A DNA stretch of 64,000 nt from Pseudocercospora fijiensis CIRAD86 (taxonomy: Eukaryota > Ascomycota > Dothideomycetes > Mycosphaerellales > Mycosphaerellaceae). Both the position numbers and the translations under genes were made by a program. The stretch covers positions 4,091,041-4,155,040 of the forward strand of contig NW_006921534.1 of the NCBI RefSeq assembly GCF_000340215.1, written 5' to 3'. Shown here piece after piece: positions 11,057 to 21,559 of this stretch. The stretch's first letter is position 1. Each line of letters begins with the position of its first letter. A model generated the notes under the pieces. It was given only the letters and a program-made list of their open reading frames with translations, was not told the origin of the DNA and searched no databases.

Positions 11057-12586
11057 ATGACTGCCGACGGAGACTCAGCGAGAGGCCTGAGTAGCTCCGC
11101 CGCCTGGAACCCATTATGGTCTGCTCATCGTATGCTGCATGCCTTGAAGCCTACACTTCTCCGAAACACCGTCCATCCCGCCAAGATCACAAGCACATCC
11201 TGGATGGATGGACTCCGTGGCATCTGCGCTGTCATCGTGGTCAACTTCCATTTCCTCTTCACATTCTCGCCTCTCCCGACTCTAGGCTATCGGACACCGA
11301 CGCACCTGACAGCCAGCGACCACATTGCAGCATTGCCGCCATTCTGCTTGCTCTGGGACGGTGCCAGCTGCGTCAATGTCTTCTTCGCCATAGCTGGATA
11401 TGTGTGCTCTTTCAAGGCTCTTCAACTCATGCAGTCTGGGACAGCATGTCACGCGTCGCTGCTTCAATCTCTGTCGTCGAGCGTATTTCGTCGGGCTTTC
11501 CGGCTGTATCTCCCTACGCTCGCCATGACGTTGATAACAGCATTGCTGGCTTACATGAATGGCTTCACTCTGACCGACATCATGTTTGCCAATCGCAAGA
11601 CTTGGTTTCGGGGAGTTTCTTCCGAAGTAAATGTCCCACGCCACGATACGTTATGGGGCCAAGTAAGCTTTTGGGCATCTGAAGTTTGGCATTTGATGAA
11701 TCTATGGGAGTTCAAGCCTGTATACCCGGTCCATGATCCGCATCTCTGGACGATTGCATACGAATACCGGATGAGCTTGCATTTGTACATGGTACTAATC
11801 GCCCTGGCGACTTGCAGGCCGCATGTACGGATGGCATTGCTGTGTACCTTGGCCACTATCTACCCAGCTTGGCATCGGTGGGAAGGCATGCTGTTTTTTG
11901 CCGGAGCTGCATGTGCGCAATGGGATGTACTACGAATGAGCAATAGTCACGGAGGACATGCTACAGCAAAGCAAGGCGTGCTAGAGGAGCTGCTTCCAAT
12001 CAAGGAGGGCTCGCTCGCATTGTCGCCTGGAGCACCTCAGCGATCGCGACTACTGCAGCCACCACGAATGACTCGGACCTCATTGCATCGTACTGCAGCC
12101 TACATTTCTGCCATGTATCTCATGTCATATCCAGTCTCGGAGTTTAAGAACCCTTCTCCAGGATATGCTTGGATCAACACCCTTATACCATCTGGATATG
12201 TACACCGCGAGAACAAATTCCCCAAGTCCATTGGAGTGTTGATCTTACTATATCTTCTCAGAGATGGTGCCAAAGGGGGAAAGCCAGGTGTATGGCGTAG
12301 CATGCTCGAAAGCGATCTGGCGCTCTATCTCGGCCGGATATCTTTTGCATTGTACTTGGTACATGCGACAATACTTCACGCGATAGGTTACGCAATACCC
12401 CACTGGGTCTGGAGCTCGATCGGAGGATCAGAGGGAATGAGTCGATGGATGATCGGAATCACTGTGGGTTGGACTGCAAGCCTCGTGCTATGCCTATACT
12501 TCGCAGATCTTTTCCACCGAGAAATAGAGCTTAGATGTGTACGATGCGTCAAATGGTTGGAAGATAGGTGCAAAGCGACAGAATAG
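11057..12586 (+). CDS. acyltransferase 3 family integral membrane protein
   Basis: An intronless frame of 509 codons. The opening motif 'WMDGLRGICAVIVVNFHFLF' is the acyltransferase-3 signature (R/K-G-I-A..H) with the conserved His. It is followed by 'PFCLLWDGASCVNVFFAIAG', 'RRAFRLYLP', several hydrophobic helices, 'HLWTIAYEY' and a late 'LGRISFALYLVHATILHAIGY' (the family's helix with YLxH). About ten membrane segments can be counted, and a hydrophilic loop of about 60 residues lies at roughly residues 295-350. Members move acetyl or other acyl groups across membranes onto sugars or small molecules. Lying between GT32 and GT34 genes, O-acylation of a glycan is the best guess. The stop is 50 bp from the convergent GT34 gene. 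Confidence 0.92.
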   Translation: MTADGDSARGLSSSAAWNPLWSAHRMLHALKPTLLRNTVHPAKITSTSWMDGLRGICAVIVVNFHFLFTFSPLPTLGYRTPTHLTASDHIAALPPFCLLWDGASCVNVFFAIAGYVCSFKALQLMQSGTACHASLLQSLSSSVFRRAFRLYLPTLAMTLITALLAYMNGFTLTDIMFANRKTWFRGVSSEVNVPRHDTLWGQVSFWASEVWHLMNLWEFKPVYPVHDPHLWTIAYEYRMSLHLYMVLIALATCRPHVRMALLCTLATIYPAWHRWEGMLFFAGAACAQWDVLRMSNSHGGHATAKQGVLEELLPIKEGSLALSPGAPQRSRLLQPPRMTRTSLHRTAAYISAMYLMSYPVSEFKNPSPGYAWINTLIPSGYVHRENKFPKSIGVLILLYLLRDGAKGGKPGVWRSMLESDLALYLGRISFALYLVHATILHAIGYAIPHWVWSSIGGSEGMSRWMIGITVGWTASLVLCLYFADLFHREIELRCVRCVKWLEDRCKATE

Positions 12587-12636
12587 ACGAGTGCTCCTCG
12601 AAAAAAAAAAATCTGATTGCATTGTAAAAAAACTTG

Positions 12637-13769
12637 CTATACCACAGGTGTACTCCAAGATGACTTTTCTTGCTGGAGCTTCCAAAAGACGGCAACTTCA
12701 GATTTGAGCTTCGTATTGCTCAAGGGCATCTCCCAGCCCATACTGTTGTTCGCAGCCAGAGCCAAGTACGTCGGTATCAAATGCTTGACTTTCTTGCCAG
12801 CAAAATGCAGTTGCAAATCTCCCGGCTTGATGGTGCTCTCGGGAACCTGGGCACCACGAATGAGCTTTTCGTGATCATCTCGAGGCCCTCGATATGCATT
12901 GAACCATCTTTGCGGAACATACATGGTGTTGTTCCGGTACTTTTTCTATACATGTGTGTCAGCACCAATCTTGTTTGTGTTGGTTGTTCTCAACAACTGA
13001 CGTCTAGTGTCATGACTTCCATTGCAGACTGATCGCTGTACTTGAGCTTGATCTCTGGCTTGAACGTGTGCAATGCGATGATGTCGATCAGATACTTGAC
13101 CGCCCACTCGCTGACTCGAAGGTAGAAAGCGCCTGTGTTGAGACCGTTGTGGTCGTTCGTCACGATCACATTGATATGCTCGAAAGCGGGCTCGGGTGGC
13201 AAGAATACCTCCAGCGGGATGCATGGGTTCATGACAATGATATCAAGATCGAACCAGCTATTTCAATAGTCAGCGATAATACGTGTTTGTATGATCTGAT
13301 CTCCTCGATAAATCCAAGCGACGTACAAAAGCCACTTCATTCGCGTTTCTTCGGGCTTCCCTATTTCCTCCAAAACCAGGTGAAGAATGTAGGATAGCTT
13401 CGACCACATTCCATGCATAATCTGTCGGTCGAGTACATGCAGCGAGTAGCCATGTTTCTCTGCGTGTTGTCTATGGCTCTTCAGGACAAGTTGGTTATTT
13501 TCGTCTTCTGCCCAGGGGCCGTAGAGCATAGTGACCTTGCCGATGGATGGCCCAGGCACAGACACCACCTGGTCTATCTCTGAAGTCAGGTCCGGACTCG
13601 ACAGGACTGTCTGTGTGTTCGGACCCGGCGATGTCTGAGGGCCATCCTGTTCGAGTTGTGCGCATTGCTTTAAGATTGCCGTGGTGGAGAAATACTCGGC
13701 AATGGTGTAGATGACCAGAATGCAGATTAACACAAGCAATACTGCTCGTTGAATCACTTGTCCTCCCAT
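12637..13769 (-). CDS. glycosyltransferase family 34 (GMA12/MNN10-like)
   Basis: Three exons: 13769-13327, 13257-13002 and 12945-12637, with introns of 69 nt and 56 nt. The product has 335 residues. A type II anchor lies near residues 8-24 ('AVLLVLICILVIYTIAE'). Family motifs are 'IGKVTMLYGPW', 'LKSHRQHAEKHGYSLHVLD', 'GMWSKLSYIL', 'KWLFWFDLDIIVMNP' (the DXD site, D151 and D153, rebuilt by the first splice), 'IPLEVFLPP', 'NDHNGLNTGAFYLRVSEWAV' and 'DQSAMEV' followed by 'YVPQRWFNAY'. GT34 enzymes include alpha-galactosyl- and alpha-mannosyltransferases of the Golgi. The gene is intact, and its start lies about 430 bp from the edge of the RIP-mutated nest. Confidence 0.92.
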
Positions 13770-14204
13770 TTCCCGTCGACTATAGAACTTTTGAGTGTCT
13801 TATCCAAGTAATTAGCTCCGCAGTGTCAGTTTGTGGTCTTCATCATGGCAAAGAGAATTGAACAAGGGCCGTGAGAAGCAGGGTGCTGTGATTTCAGAGT
13901 TCCATGCTCAGCCGTATGATGATACAGAAGGCGCAGACCCACTACCAGTGTGACAGTAGTGTCATGCACTTCGTTGCGGCTGTCGTGTCAAAACTCGTGG
14001 TCACACACAGTCTCTGCCACCGCCTTAGTAGCTGTGATATGACTTTGTTTGATTGATGGTGGCCGAACAAAGTTGATCGCTCGCTTGTTCCGATATGAGC
14101 CCCCTCGGAGTAGCGCGGTCCAATGTCCAGTTCTGGCAAGTGGCTCGGTTCCTCCACCTCCAATTCTACAAGAAACACCACTACCAAGCGACGCCTCGAC
14201 ATAC
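13770..14204. other. intergenic, last normal DNA before the transposon nest
   Basis: This should contain the promoter of the GT34 gene. It keeps ordinary CA and TG content up to about 14200, where the composition changes abruptly. A plus-strand frame from 14049 runs across that border into the RIP-mutated frame. Confidence 0.5.
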
Positions 14205-16360
14205 GATAATACTAGCGATTTAATAGCTGCGGACGAAGGACTAATATATACTAGAAGAGATCTAGTAGATATTGCCTTATTATAGGACGTAAGAAGGTAG
14301 ACTAGAAGGACGAGAAGTTAGGCTCGAAGCTAACCTCGAGAACTACTATAATATACTCTATAACACGCTCTACAAACCCTACTACTTCCCTCTATAGCAC
14401 CTAAGAAGCGTACGCCAAAGAGCGCCGAGGATGCTTATTTACTAGTAAAATAGCTAGAAGCGGAGGTTGCCGCTACTTTAGTTAGTAGCTAGTCTACGAG
14501 CAAAAGGAGAACTTTATAGGCAGGTTTAATAGCGAGTGCCTCGAAGAAAGTAAAGAAGGTCTAATTTAAGGCAACTAAGGTTGCTAAGACCTAGTAAAGT
14601 AATATCGGCTTACTAATAAGTAGTACTTTGCTACTAGGTAGATAGGAAAGTAGATAGGAAGGTAGATAAGAAGGTAGATAAGAAGGTAGATAAGAAGGTA
14701 GACAAGAAGGTAGATAAGAAGGTAGATAAGAATATAGATAAGAAGGTAGATAAGAAGGTAGACAAGAAGGTAGATAAGAAGGTAGATAAGAAGGTAGATA
14801 AGAAGGTAGATAAGAAGGTAGATAAGAAGGTAGATAAGAAGGTAGACAAGAAGGTAGATAAGAAGGAGAGGAACTATATACTAAAGAGGTTACTATTATA
14901 TAGGTTACGAAGAGGGTTAGGAAGCCCCTAAAGAAGGCTATTATTAAAGAAGCTATACCGAAGCCGACTAAGAAGAAGAAGCCTTCTTCTTCTTCTTTAA
15001 AGCCTTCTAAGACTACTTCTTCTACTACTATAGAAGCTACCCCTTTAGTAAATAAGAAGCCTTTACTAGAGCCGGACGCTATTAATCTCGAGCTATAGCT
15101 CTACTTTAACCGTAAAGACCTTAGTAAGAACTATAGCATTATAAGCTATAGCGCTACTAGTATTCGACGATTAATTAACGCTGCTAAGACTACTATAATA
15201 GCTTATGCTACAGTAAAGGGCTTTAACTATTGCCTAGTCCGCCGCTATTATAAGATATAGGCCTTATTACTAAAGAATAGCAAGCTACAATCTAAGGACT
15301 TCCTTATAACCGGAGGCTAGCAAGAATAGATAGGCAAAGGTAATAGTATTGTTAAATACTTCCGCTAGATGAAGCCTCTTAGTATTTAGGTCCTTCTTAC
15401 TAAATACTAGAGCTATAGAGCCGATATACTACTTTCTAAGCTAGGTCCGAAGATTAGCGATAAACTAGTAGTACAGCAATAGCTATCTTTACCGACTAAA
15501 GCCTCTTCTAATACTCCTAACCTACCTTCTAGTCTACTACCTCGAATAGCTAAAACAAGCAAGAAGAAGGATACTAATAAGCTTACCCTATAAGAGACTA
15601 ATAACCGCTTACTTTAATATAAGGCTATTCGCAAGGCCTATGCTTATATAGACCTATAGTACACCCTTAGATAATAGGCTAACGTTATAGGCTATTACGA
15701 GCTAATAGGTTAATACTATAAGCTTATAGCACCAATTCTTAGCTTCTAGAGGGATCAAATAGCAATTAATAAGAAGTGCTTAGTAGAGGCACTAAATAAG
15801 AAGGTTATCGAGAAGATAATGCGGTGCTATAAGGTAAAGCACCCCGAGAACGAGCAAGGCAAGGCTAGTAAGGGCAAGAATTAATAGCAGCTAGAGCCGT
15901 TAGTCTAATAGCAATACTACTATTATTATAGACCGCCTTAACCGCAACCGCCTATTAATCTATAGCCTTATTAGCCGCCGCCGCCGCTATACTATTATTA
16001 GCCGCCGCAATAAGGCGCTCCGCGGTTAAGTCTACCTATTATAGACAACGAGACCGAGACAGCCGTACTTATTGTCTACTATCGCTAGCTTCGTACTCGC
16101 TTTCTAGCTATAGCCGTCTCTATAAGAGACGCTTAAAGGTAGATAGTTAAGGAAGATTAGTACCTATAAATAGTTAAGAACCTAGCGAAGTTTAAGGAGT
16201 TAAAGGCTAACGACGTATCTACTAATAGTGCTAGATTTAGGCTCGAGTCTAAGGTAAATAGGTTCTTAAAGGAATACAGGGCGAGTCGTATTCTAGCTAA
16301 TATATCGAGTCTACCGGAGGGTATAGTCGAAGAAGGGGAAGCTATAGTAAGCTAAGGAGG
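14100..16360 (+). pseudogene. RIP-killed plus-strand reading frame, family unknown
   Basis: Reading through TAG and TAA codons (former Gln or Trp codons) gives long plus-strand frames. The first part is lysine-rich and contains the 12-bp tandem repeat that encodes Lys-Val-Asp-Lys units. After a frame change come a basic segment, a central part (about 15090-15880) without recognised motif, a Gln/Pro/Tyr-rich stretch (about 15900-16020) and an ending near 16360. I do not recognise a transposase, polymerase or integrase. It could be a structural (gag-like) gene of another element, or a repeated host gene. No LTR or inverted repeat could be tied to it. Confidence 0.4.
14637..14864 (+). repeat. 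12-bp tandem repeat, about 19 copies
   Basis: Unit AAGGTAGATAAG with few variants (GACAAG in some copies). In the plus-strand frame each unit reads Lys-Val-Asp-Lys. The Ser-Thr-Phe-Leu frame on the other strand is only its shadow. Confidence 0.95.
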
Positions 16361-16929
16361 ATAGCTTTCCGATCGCAATATAGTACTACTACTATATAAG
16401 ATATAGTTACGAAAATAATAGCTAAGTTAGTCTATATATAATCCTTGCATTCTGTCTATTTAGTTTTTCTATATTCAGTTTATATAGTATATACTATATA
16501 CGTTTCGACCGCTAGCTTCTCTATATCGTGCCGCTAAGACCCTACTTCTAGACCCTAAATTCTATTACTTTTTCGTATTTATGTCTATACTATATTACCT
16601 AATTATAGTATTTATACAATATACATTTCCTATTGTATTCTATATATATTAAAGTATTTATTAAAAAATTTGCGTACCGATACGAGCTCTATATATTGTA
16701 TTCTTTGCGCTCGAAATGTATAGACTAGACTTTTCCCCGCTTACTATAGAAAGCGGAGTCTTAGCACCCTTTACGAAATGCAACCTACTACCTTCTAATC
16801 GATACTACTTAATTAGTACTATATAGATTAATACGCTTTCTTAATAAGGTTATAGCGCCGACCGAGGCCTTTTAAATCTATATCTAAACGCCTAAATCTA
16901 ACGGTTAGTTCCTATTCTATCGACTATCT
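16361..16929. other. RIP-mutated spacer with no recognised content
   Basis: TA-rich DNA between the unknown plus-strand frame and the C-terminal end of the split Tc1/mariner transposase. It should contain the left end of that element. I searched by eye for an inverted copy of the right border and did not find one. Confidence 0.4.
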
Positions 16930-17211
16930 TACTAGGAAGCTATACCGGCGTAGCGGAACAACTTCCTATAGTCTATACTTTTACCCTAACTATCGATTGC
17001 TAGGTATAGATAACGCTCGAATTAAGACTGCTATTCGTCTATCCGGCTATATTTAGGTATTATATCCTAATGCCTCTTAATCTATCCTTTAAAGAGTCTA
17101 AATAATAGCTCTATTAGGTTAAGATATAGTAAATATAGCGGTAAGAAGTTAGCAAGAACGCTATATAAGCGATAGAGATTACGGACTCGTTCTCGTTAAT
17201 AAGTCGCATAG
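16930..17211 (-). pseudogene. Tc1/mariner transposase, fourth (C-terminal) piece
   Basis: Minus-strand reading from 17211 gives the last catalytic block. It includes a decayed LPPYSPDLNPIE motif seen as 'LPLYLLYLNLIELLF', where Pro-to-Leu changes fit RIP, then 'SLFKG/RLFKG'-type residues and a C-terminus reading 'AIDSQGKSIDYRKLFRYAG' before a TAG near 16932. It joins in frame to the piece at 29469-29636 once element Y and one ATAG copy are removed. The spacing from the second Asp (in 'IIIIDN') to the Glu in 'LIE' is then 34 residues, the DD34E arrangement. Confidence 0.8.
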
Positions 17212-17490
17212 TAAAGGACGGAAACCAACACCACTACTACTACTTGTAGTAATAGTATAGGCTACCGAGGGTAACATAACCTATAGCAATATAGGCAGCT
17301 ATGTTTAGCAAGATAGGAGGACGAGACTATCGCTTAGGCTAATAACTAGAGCCCTACAATATAGGCATTGTAGAAGTGTAATATAAACAATGTGCTATAC
17401 GAGGTTAATGTTCTATCTATAGAACAGAAGGAGGCCTCTTATATAGGCTTAAAACTAGCCTATAGGTGTAGGGCCGGTTACTAGCTAATA
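17212..17490 (-). repeat. 3' LTR of element Y
   Basis: 279 bp, same length as the copy at 29190-29468. It starts TAAAGGACGG and ends CTAATA on the plus strand; TG..CA ends changed to TA..TA by RIP would explain this. Confidence 0.88.
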
Positions 17491-17596
17491 TCCCTCCCTT
17501 TCTTCGTGTCTAACTAGATACGCTTTACATTGCGCGCTTAAAACAAACATATATACATCCTTAGCGTTCTTAGCTAAGGCCATTTTTAGAACTCCG

Positions 17597-17623
17597 TAAT
17601 AATACCCCCGGGGTAGCATTAAT
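17597..17623. other. palindromic hairpin motif, copy 1
   Basis: Core TAATACCCCCGGGGTAGCAT, a near-perfect inverted repeat. It lies after the third frame of element Y and before the polypurine tract. Confidence 0.7.
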
Positions 17624-17639
17624 CCTAGATACTATAATT

Positions 17640-20480
17640 ATGCAAAAACAACTTCCTAAGCAACACTATATAGACCTACTATTGCTTTAACGCGCTGTAA
17701 TCCTTACTAGTAATAACCTTATCTACTAGTCGGTTCTCGAAATCTCCTCCGTATACGTTAAAGCTATTAGCACCGAAGTACTATCCCTCGTAGAAAGCTT
17801 AATTAACGAGGAGGTTAGTAGCCTTTTCCTTCGTAGTATTCTCCTAATCGTACAGATATTCCTTAAGTCCCTCGTTATTAAGCTAGAGGATCTATTTAAC
17901 TTCGTTCTAAACAACGTAACTTAACTAAGGAATCCTACTAACTAGGGCGTCGGAGATACAACTAAGGCCTTCGACTAAGATAGCGGTAGGAAAGGGGAAC
18001 AGTACGAAGGTGTTCGAACCTAGAAGGGCGGTTAGATTGCGGTACGCCTTAGCAACCTTAGCGACGGTTAAGTTGTCGTAACCCTTAATCTTAGTGCCGT
18101 CGATAACGCGAGAGTAGCCTAGGTTAATTAATATACGGTTGCTCTTAGTCTTTAGATTACTATATAGCAGGTATAGTATCTAAATAGAGACTTCGCACTC
18201 TTTTAGAGGGTTAAGGATCTACTCCGCCTTACGCCCCTTACTATTAGGCTAACTATCGAATATATAGTCGAGGTCGTCGTCGGTAAGGTACTTGTTAGTA
18301 AGCTTGCCGATCTTGCTTAGCGGGACTAGGCTACGAGCCTTAAGCTTCTTAACCTAGTTCGTAAAGACCTCAGGCTAATGTATGCCTTCGATAATAGTAG
18401 AGTAGCTAGTCTTATCCTTAGATATAAGACAGACCTTAATGCGTAGGTAACTAGCACCCTCGCTAGCTACGAGCTTAACTATATCTTATCCGAGACGAGT
18501 AGACTCCTTAGAAGGACAGTTTTTATAAGTACCGCTAACCTTAAAGAACTTAGTAGGCTTAGGGACAGAGATAAGCTCGTATACGTAATTAGGTCGAAGG
18601 GCGATAGCTAAGAGCTATAGGGCAGGGTACTAGCGGACGATTTGGTTGCTTATACTATAAGTTTAAAGGGTATTACGGCCTTCCTACTTAGACTTAGGTA
18701 TCGTATATATATGCTAAAGGTACATTTCAAACTCCTTCTATATTAGGTCGATAAGGAAAGGAAGATATACTCTACGAGGCTCTTATAACTAGCTAAAGAC
18801 TTAAGGGAAGATAGCATTGCTAGTCTAGCGAAAGCGGTCGAAGGAAGTGCCTTAGCTAAGGATACCGGTAACGAACTTGCTCTAGCGATCTGTTAGCGTA
18901 AGGGCGCGAGTAATAGTACTAGTAGGGTTGAACGCATAGAGTCCTAGAGATATCGGGGCGGCAATAGGGCGTTTAGGAAACTAGTTAGTATAGGCCTAAT
19001 TAGCCTTAAGGGTAGCGAAGGCGTCTTAATTAGGAACCTCGCGACTAATCTTTAATAGGCGACCGACGAGGACACTCGCCTTAGTACTAGCATAGAGACT
19101 ATAGACCTTAGCGGCCTTCTTAATATAGTTAGCATATATAGAGAACGGCTCTTCTCCTAGCTTGCTAAGGTCGTCGAGCTATTAATAGATAGATAGGGCG
19201 GTAGGAGCCTTACCTATATCGGCTTTAGGAACTATATCGATCTTAGTAATAAGGTACGTAATAGAGTCGCCCTTATAAGAACTATAGATGTTCTTAGTTA
19301 ATAGGATCGGCGAGAGCCCTCTATCTCTACGCTCGCTAAAGGAGCCTTCGGAGGAGATATCTTCTAGTAGTATATCTAGTATATTAACATCCGAGTTACT
19401 ATAGTTAGTACTATAGTTAGTCCTAGAAGGGGCGCTATACTTCTTAGTAGCCTTGCGGAGGGCCTAGCGAGTATGCAATGCCTTCTTACGCGCTGCTTCG
19501 GCCTTAGCGCGTTCGTCCTTAACTTCCTAAGGGACTTTACGGTTGCGGGTCGAGCGACGGTCTTAAGCCTATATCTCCGTAGCGAGCGCGAGACTAGTAG
19601 CTATATCGGCCTCTATTTCTAGGCGAAGAGCCTTACGTTTAAGGACATTAACGATAGGAGCCTCTTAACCTTTAATAATGAAACCTATACTATTAATACG
19701 ATAGCCCTTCTCTTTTAGTAGATCCTTAGTTGTCTATATATTAAGATCGATCTAGACAATTGCATCGTAGTGCCGCTTCTAGTAGGATATCGTAAAGTCG
19801 TTAAGCGTAAAGGACAAGTTAAGTAACTGCTTGCCTACCTTCTTACTAGCGGTAGATATACAATAGATTATAGTATAGGAAAGGTGCTTAGCGCCTTAAC
19901 GACGGACCTTATACTTGTTAACGAACGAAGAGACCTACTTTATACGCTCTTGTCTACTGTAGGCGAAGTTAATAAGGCTCTTAGGAAGACTACTTAGTCC
20001 TCCCTAATATTCGAAGGCCTAGTCGAGGGTTTTAAAGCGTAAGCGAATCTAGGTGCCGGCCGTCTCGAGGCTATAGACGATAGGAAAGGCTTATTCGATA
20101 TCTATATCGTTAAGGACCTCGCGCTTAAAGATACGCTTACCGATAGACTAACGTAAGTTGTTTATACCGTATGCAACTAAGATAGTAGCCTTCTTAATGT
20201 TCCTATTAATAACGCGTAGTAGGGTGCGAGCGTTCTAGATCTTCTCTTAAGGGTCTTTAAGGGCGGTAACGATCTAGAAGCAGTGCTCGAGGCTAGTTAT
20301 AGCAGCTAAGGCGCTATCGGAGGGGGCTTTAATCGGGACTAGTACGCCTAGGTTTAGGGCTAGTAGGTTGCTACTACTGCTAGCGCCTAGCGGATTTAGG
20401 GCGCTAGAAGATATCTTAGTCGACCGGAGCGGAAAGGAGTTAGTAACGAGCTTATAAAAACGTTCGTAGCTTGTTAATAA
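17640..20480 (-). pseudogene. element Y third reading frame, unknown
   Basis: Minus-strand reading from about 20480 leftwards gives roughly 900 codons broken almost only by TAG. It lies downstream of pol, where some retroelements carry an extra gene. I see no reverse transcriptase, integrase, transposase or obvious membrane segment. The middle has a charged Lys/Arg/Glu-rich stretch (about 19440-19560). A run of 13 G at 20506-20518 lies just upstream of the frame. Confidence 0.5.
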
Positions 20481-20839
20481 TAATTAAAGGGTTTAGATAG
20501 AAGAAGGGGGGGGGGGGGTAGGCGGTAGTAAGTTAGTTAGTGCTCGAGTAGAAGAAAGAGCTTAGAAGGCTCGCCTTAAATAGGGTGCGAAGGTAGCGTA
20601 GTCCGTATATTCCGGTAAAGCAAACGGATAACGATTATATATAGACCCTAAAAAGTGAAGCTATATACGAGACTCCTTTATTAGTAGGGCGGCTAAAGTT
20701 TAACAATCGATCTAGCTAATTACTAGTAGCAACTACGCGCCTTTATTAACCTCTAGCTTTCGTAGATTCCCGCGTACTCGAAATGTAACTAGTCAGTTCG
20801 AGTACCTAGTAGTAATCTATAGTAGTAAGGCTAGCGGGA

Positions 20840-20866
20840 CTAATAACACCCCTAGGGTAGTATTAG
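20840..20866. other. palindromic hairpin motif, copy 2
   Basis: Core AATAACACCCCTAGGGTAGT. With copy 3 it brackets the 430-bp non-coding stretch between pol and the third frame of element Y. Confidence 0.7.
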
Positions 20867-21268
20867 CTTTTCTTTAGAGATGCTCGGTAACTAGGAGCAA
20901 ATCGCCTAGGCCTAGCGCAGCTTATATTAGCCTATAGTACTGTCGTTATAGATACAGCATTACCTTTTATAGTAGCAGGCATGTAAACGTAGCCCGTACG
21001 TTCTTCTTTCTTCTAGACACTAAGCTTAGCGGCCTAAGGTCCCTATTCTTAGAGGCTATAGGCCTAGGTTGCTATATCTATCTAAGAGCTAGGAAGGGAG
21101 AGGGATCCTCCCTTTCTTAGTGTCCTATATAGCTAGTGCTAATTAGGGTAGGAACATCCTCTAGTAGAGTATCTTATTATCGTTGTTACTTAAGGAAGGT
21201 TGCTAGAGTCTAGGAATCTAGAGGGAAGTAGTCCTAGAAGGGTAGAGGGGTTAGGTTCGGCTATCTTC
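20867..21268. other. non-coding spacer of element Y between pol and third frame
   Basis: No long frame. It contains TCCTCCCTTTCTT at 21106-21118 followed by AGTGTC, very similar to the polypurine-tract region at 17491-17510, so it may be a second or former priming site. Confidence 0.5.
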
Positions 21269-21295
21269 CTAATACTATCCCCGGGGTATTATTAG
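21269..21295. other. palindromic hairpin motif, copy 3
   Basis: Core TACTATCCCCGGGGTATTAT. It lies just after the end of the pol frame (minus-strand sense). Confidence 0.7.
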
Positions 21296-21559
21296 GAAAA
21301 CACGCCTCGTATAGTTCTATCTAAGGAAACAAGAGCGAAGGAATAAAGTTATAGCAACATCAATCGAAGGTAAAGGCAAAAGCAAAAGACAATAATAGGA
21401 TAAACTAAAAGCAATAAACGAGAGCATAAACATTAGTAGGAACAGATAATAGGTAAGGACTAAAGGTATAGGGCGGCACTGTATTAATAGCGCAGAGAAC
21501 GATCGATAAGAGCAAGGAAGTAACGTAGTAGAGGTAGGTAGAGGCAAGGAAGAGCAAGC

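Noticed and set aside
14634..14849. Open minus-strand frame of repeated Ser-Thr-Phe-Leu
   Set aside because: It is the antisense of the 12-bp tandem repeat; the plus-strand frame continues on both sides of the repeat, this one does not.
20840..21295. Stretch bracketed by inverted palindromes, considered as a MITE or solo LTR inside element Y
   Set aside because: The bracketing motif is itself palindromic and recurs at other gene borders, no target duplication was seen, and no second copy of the interior exists in the window.
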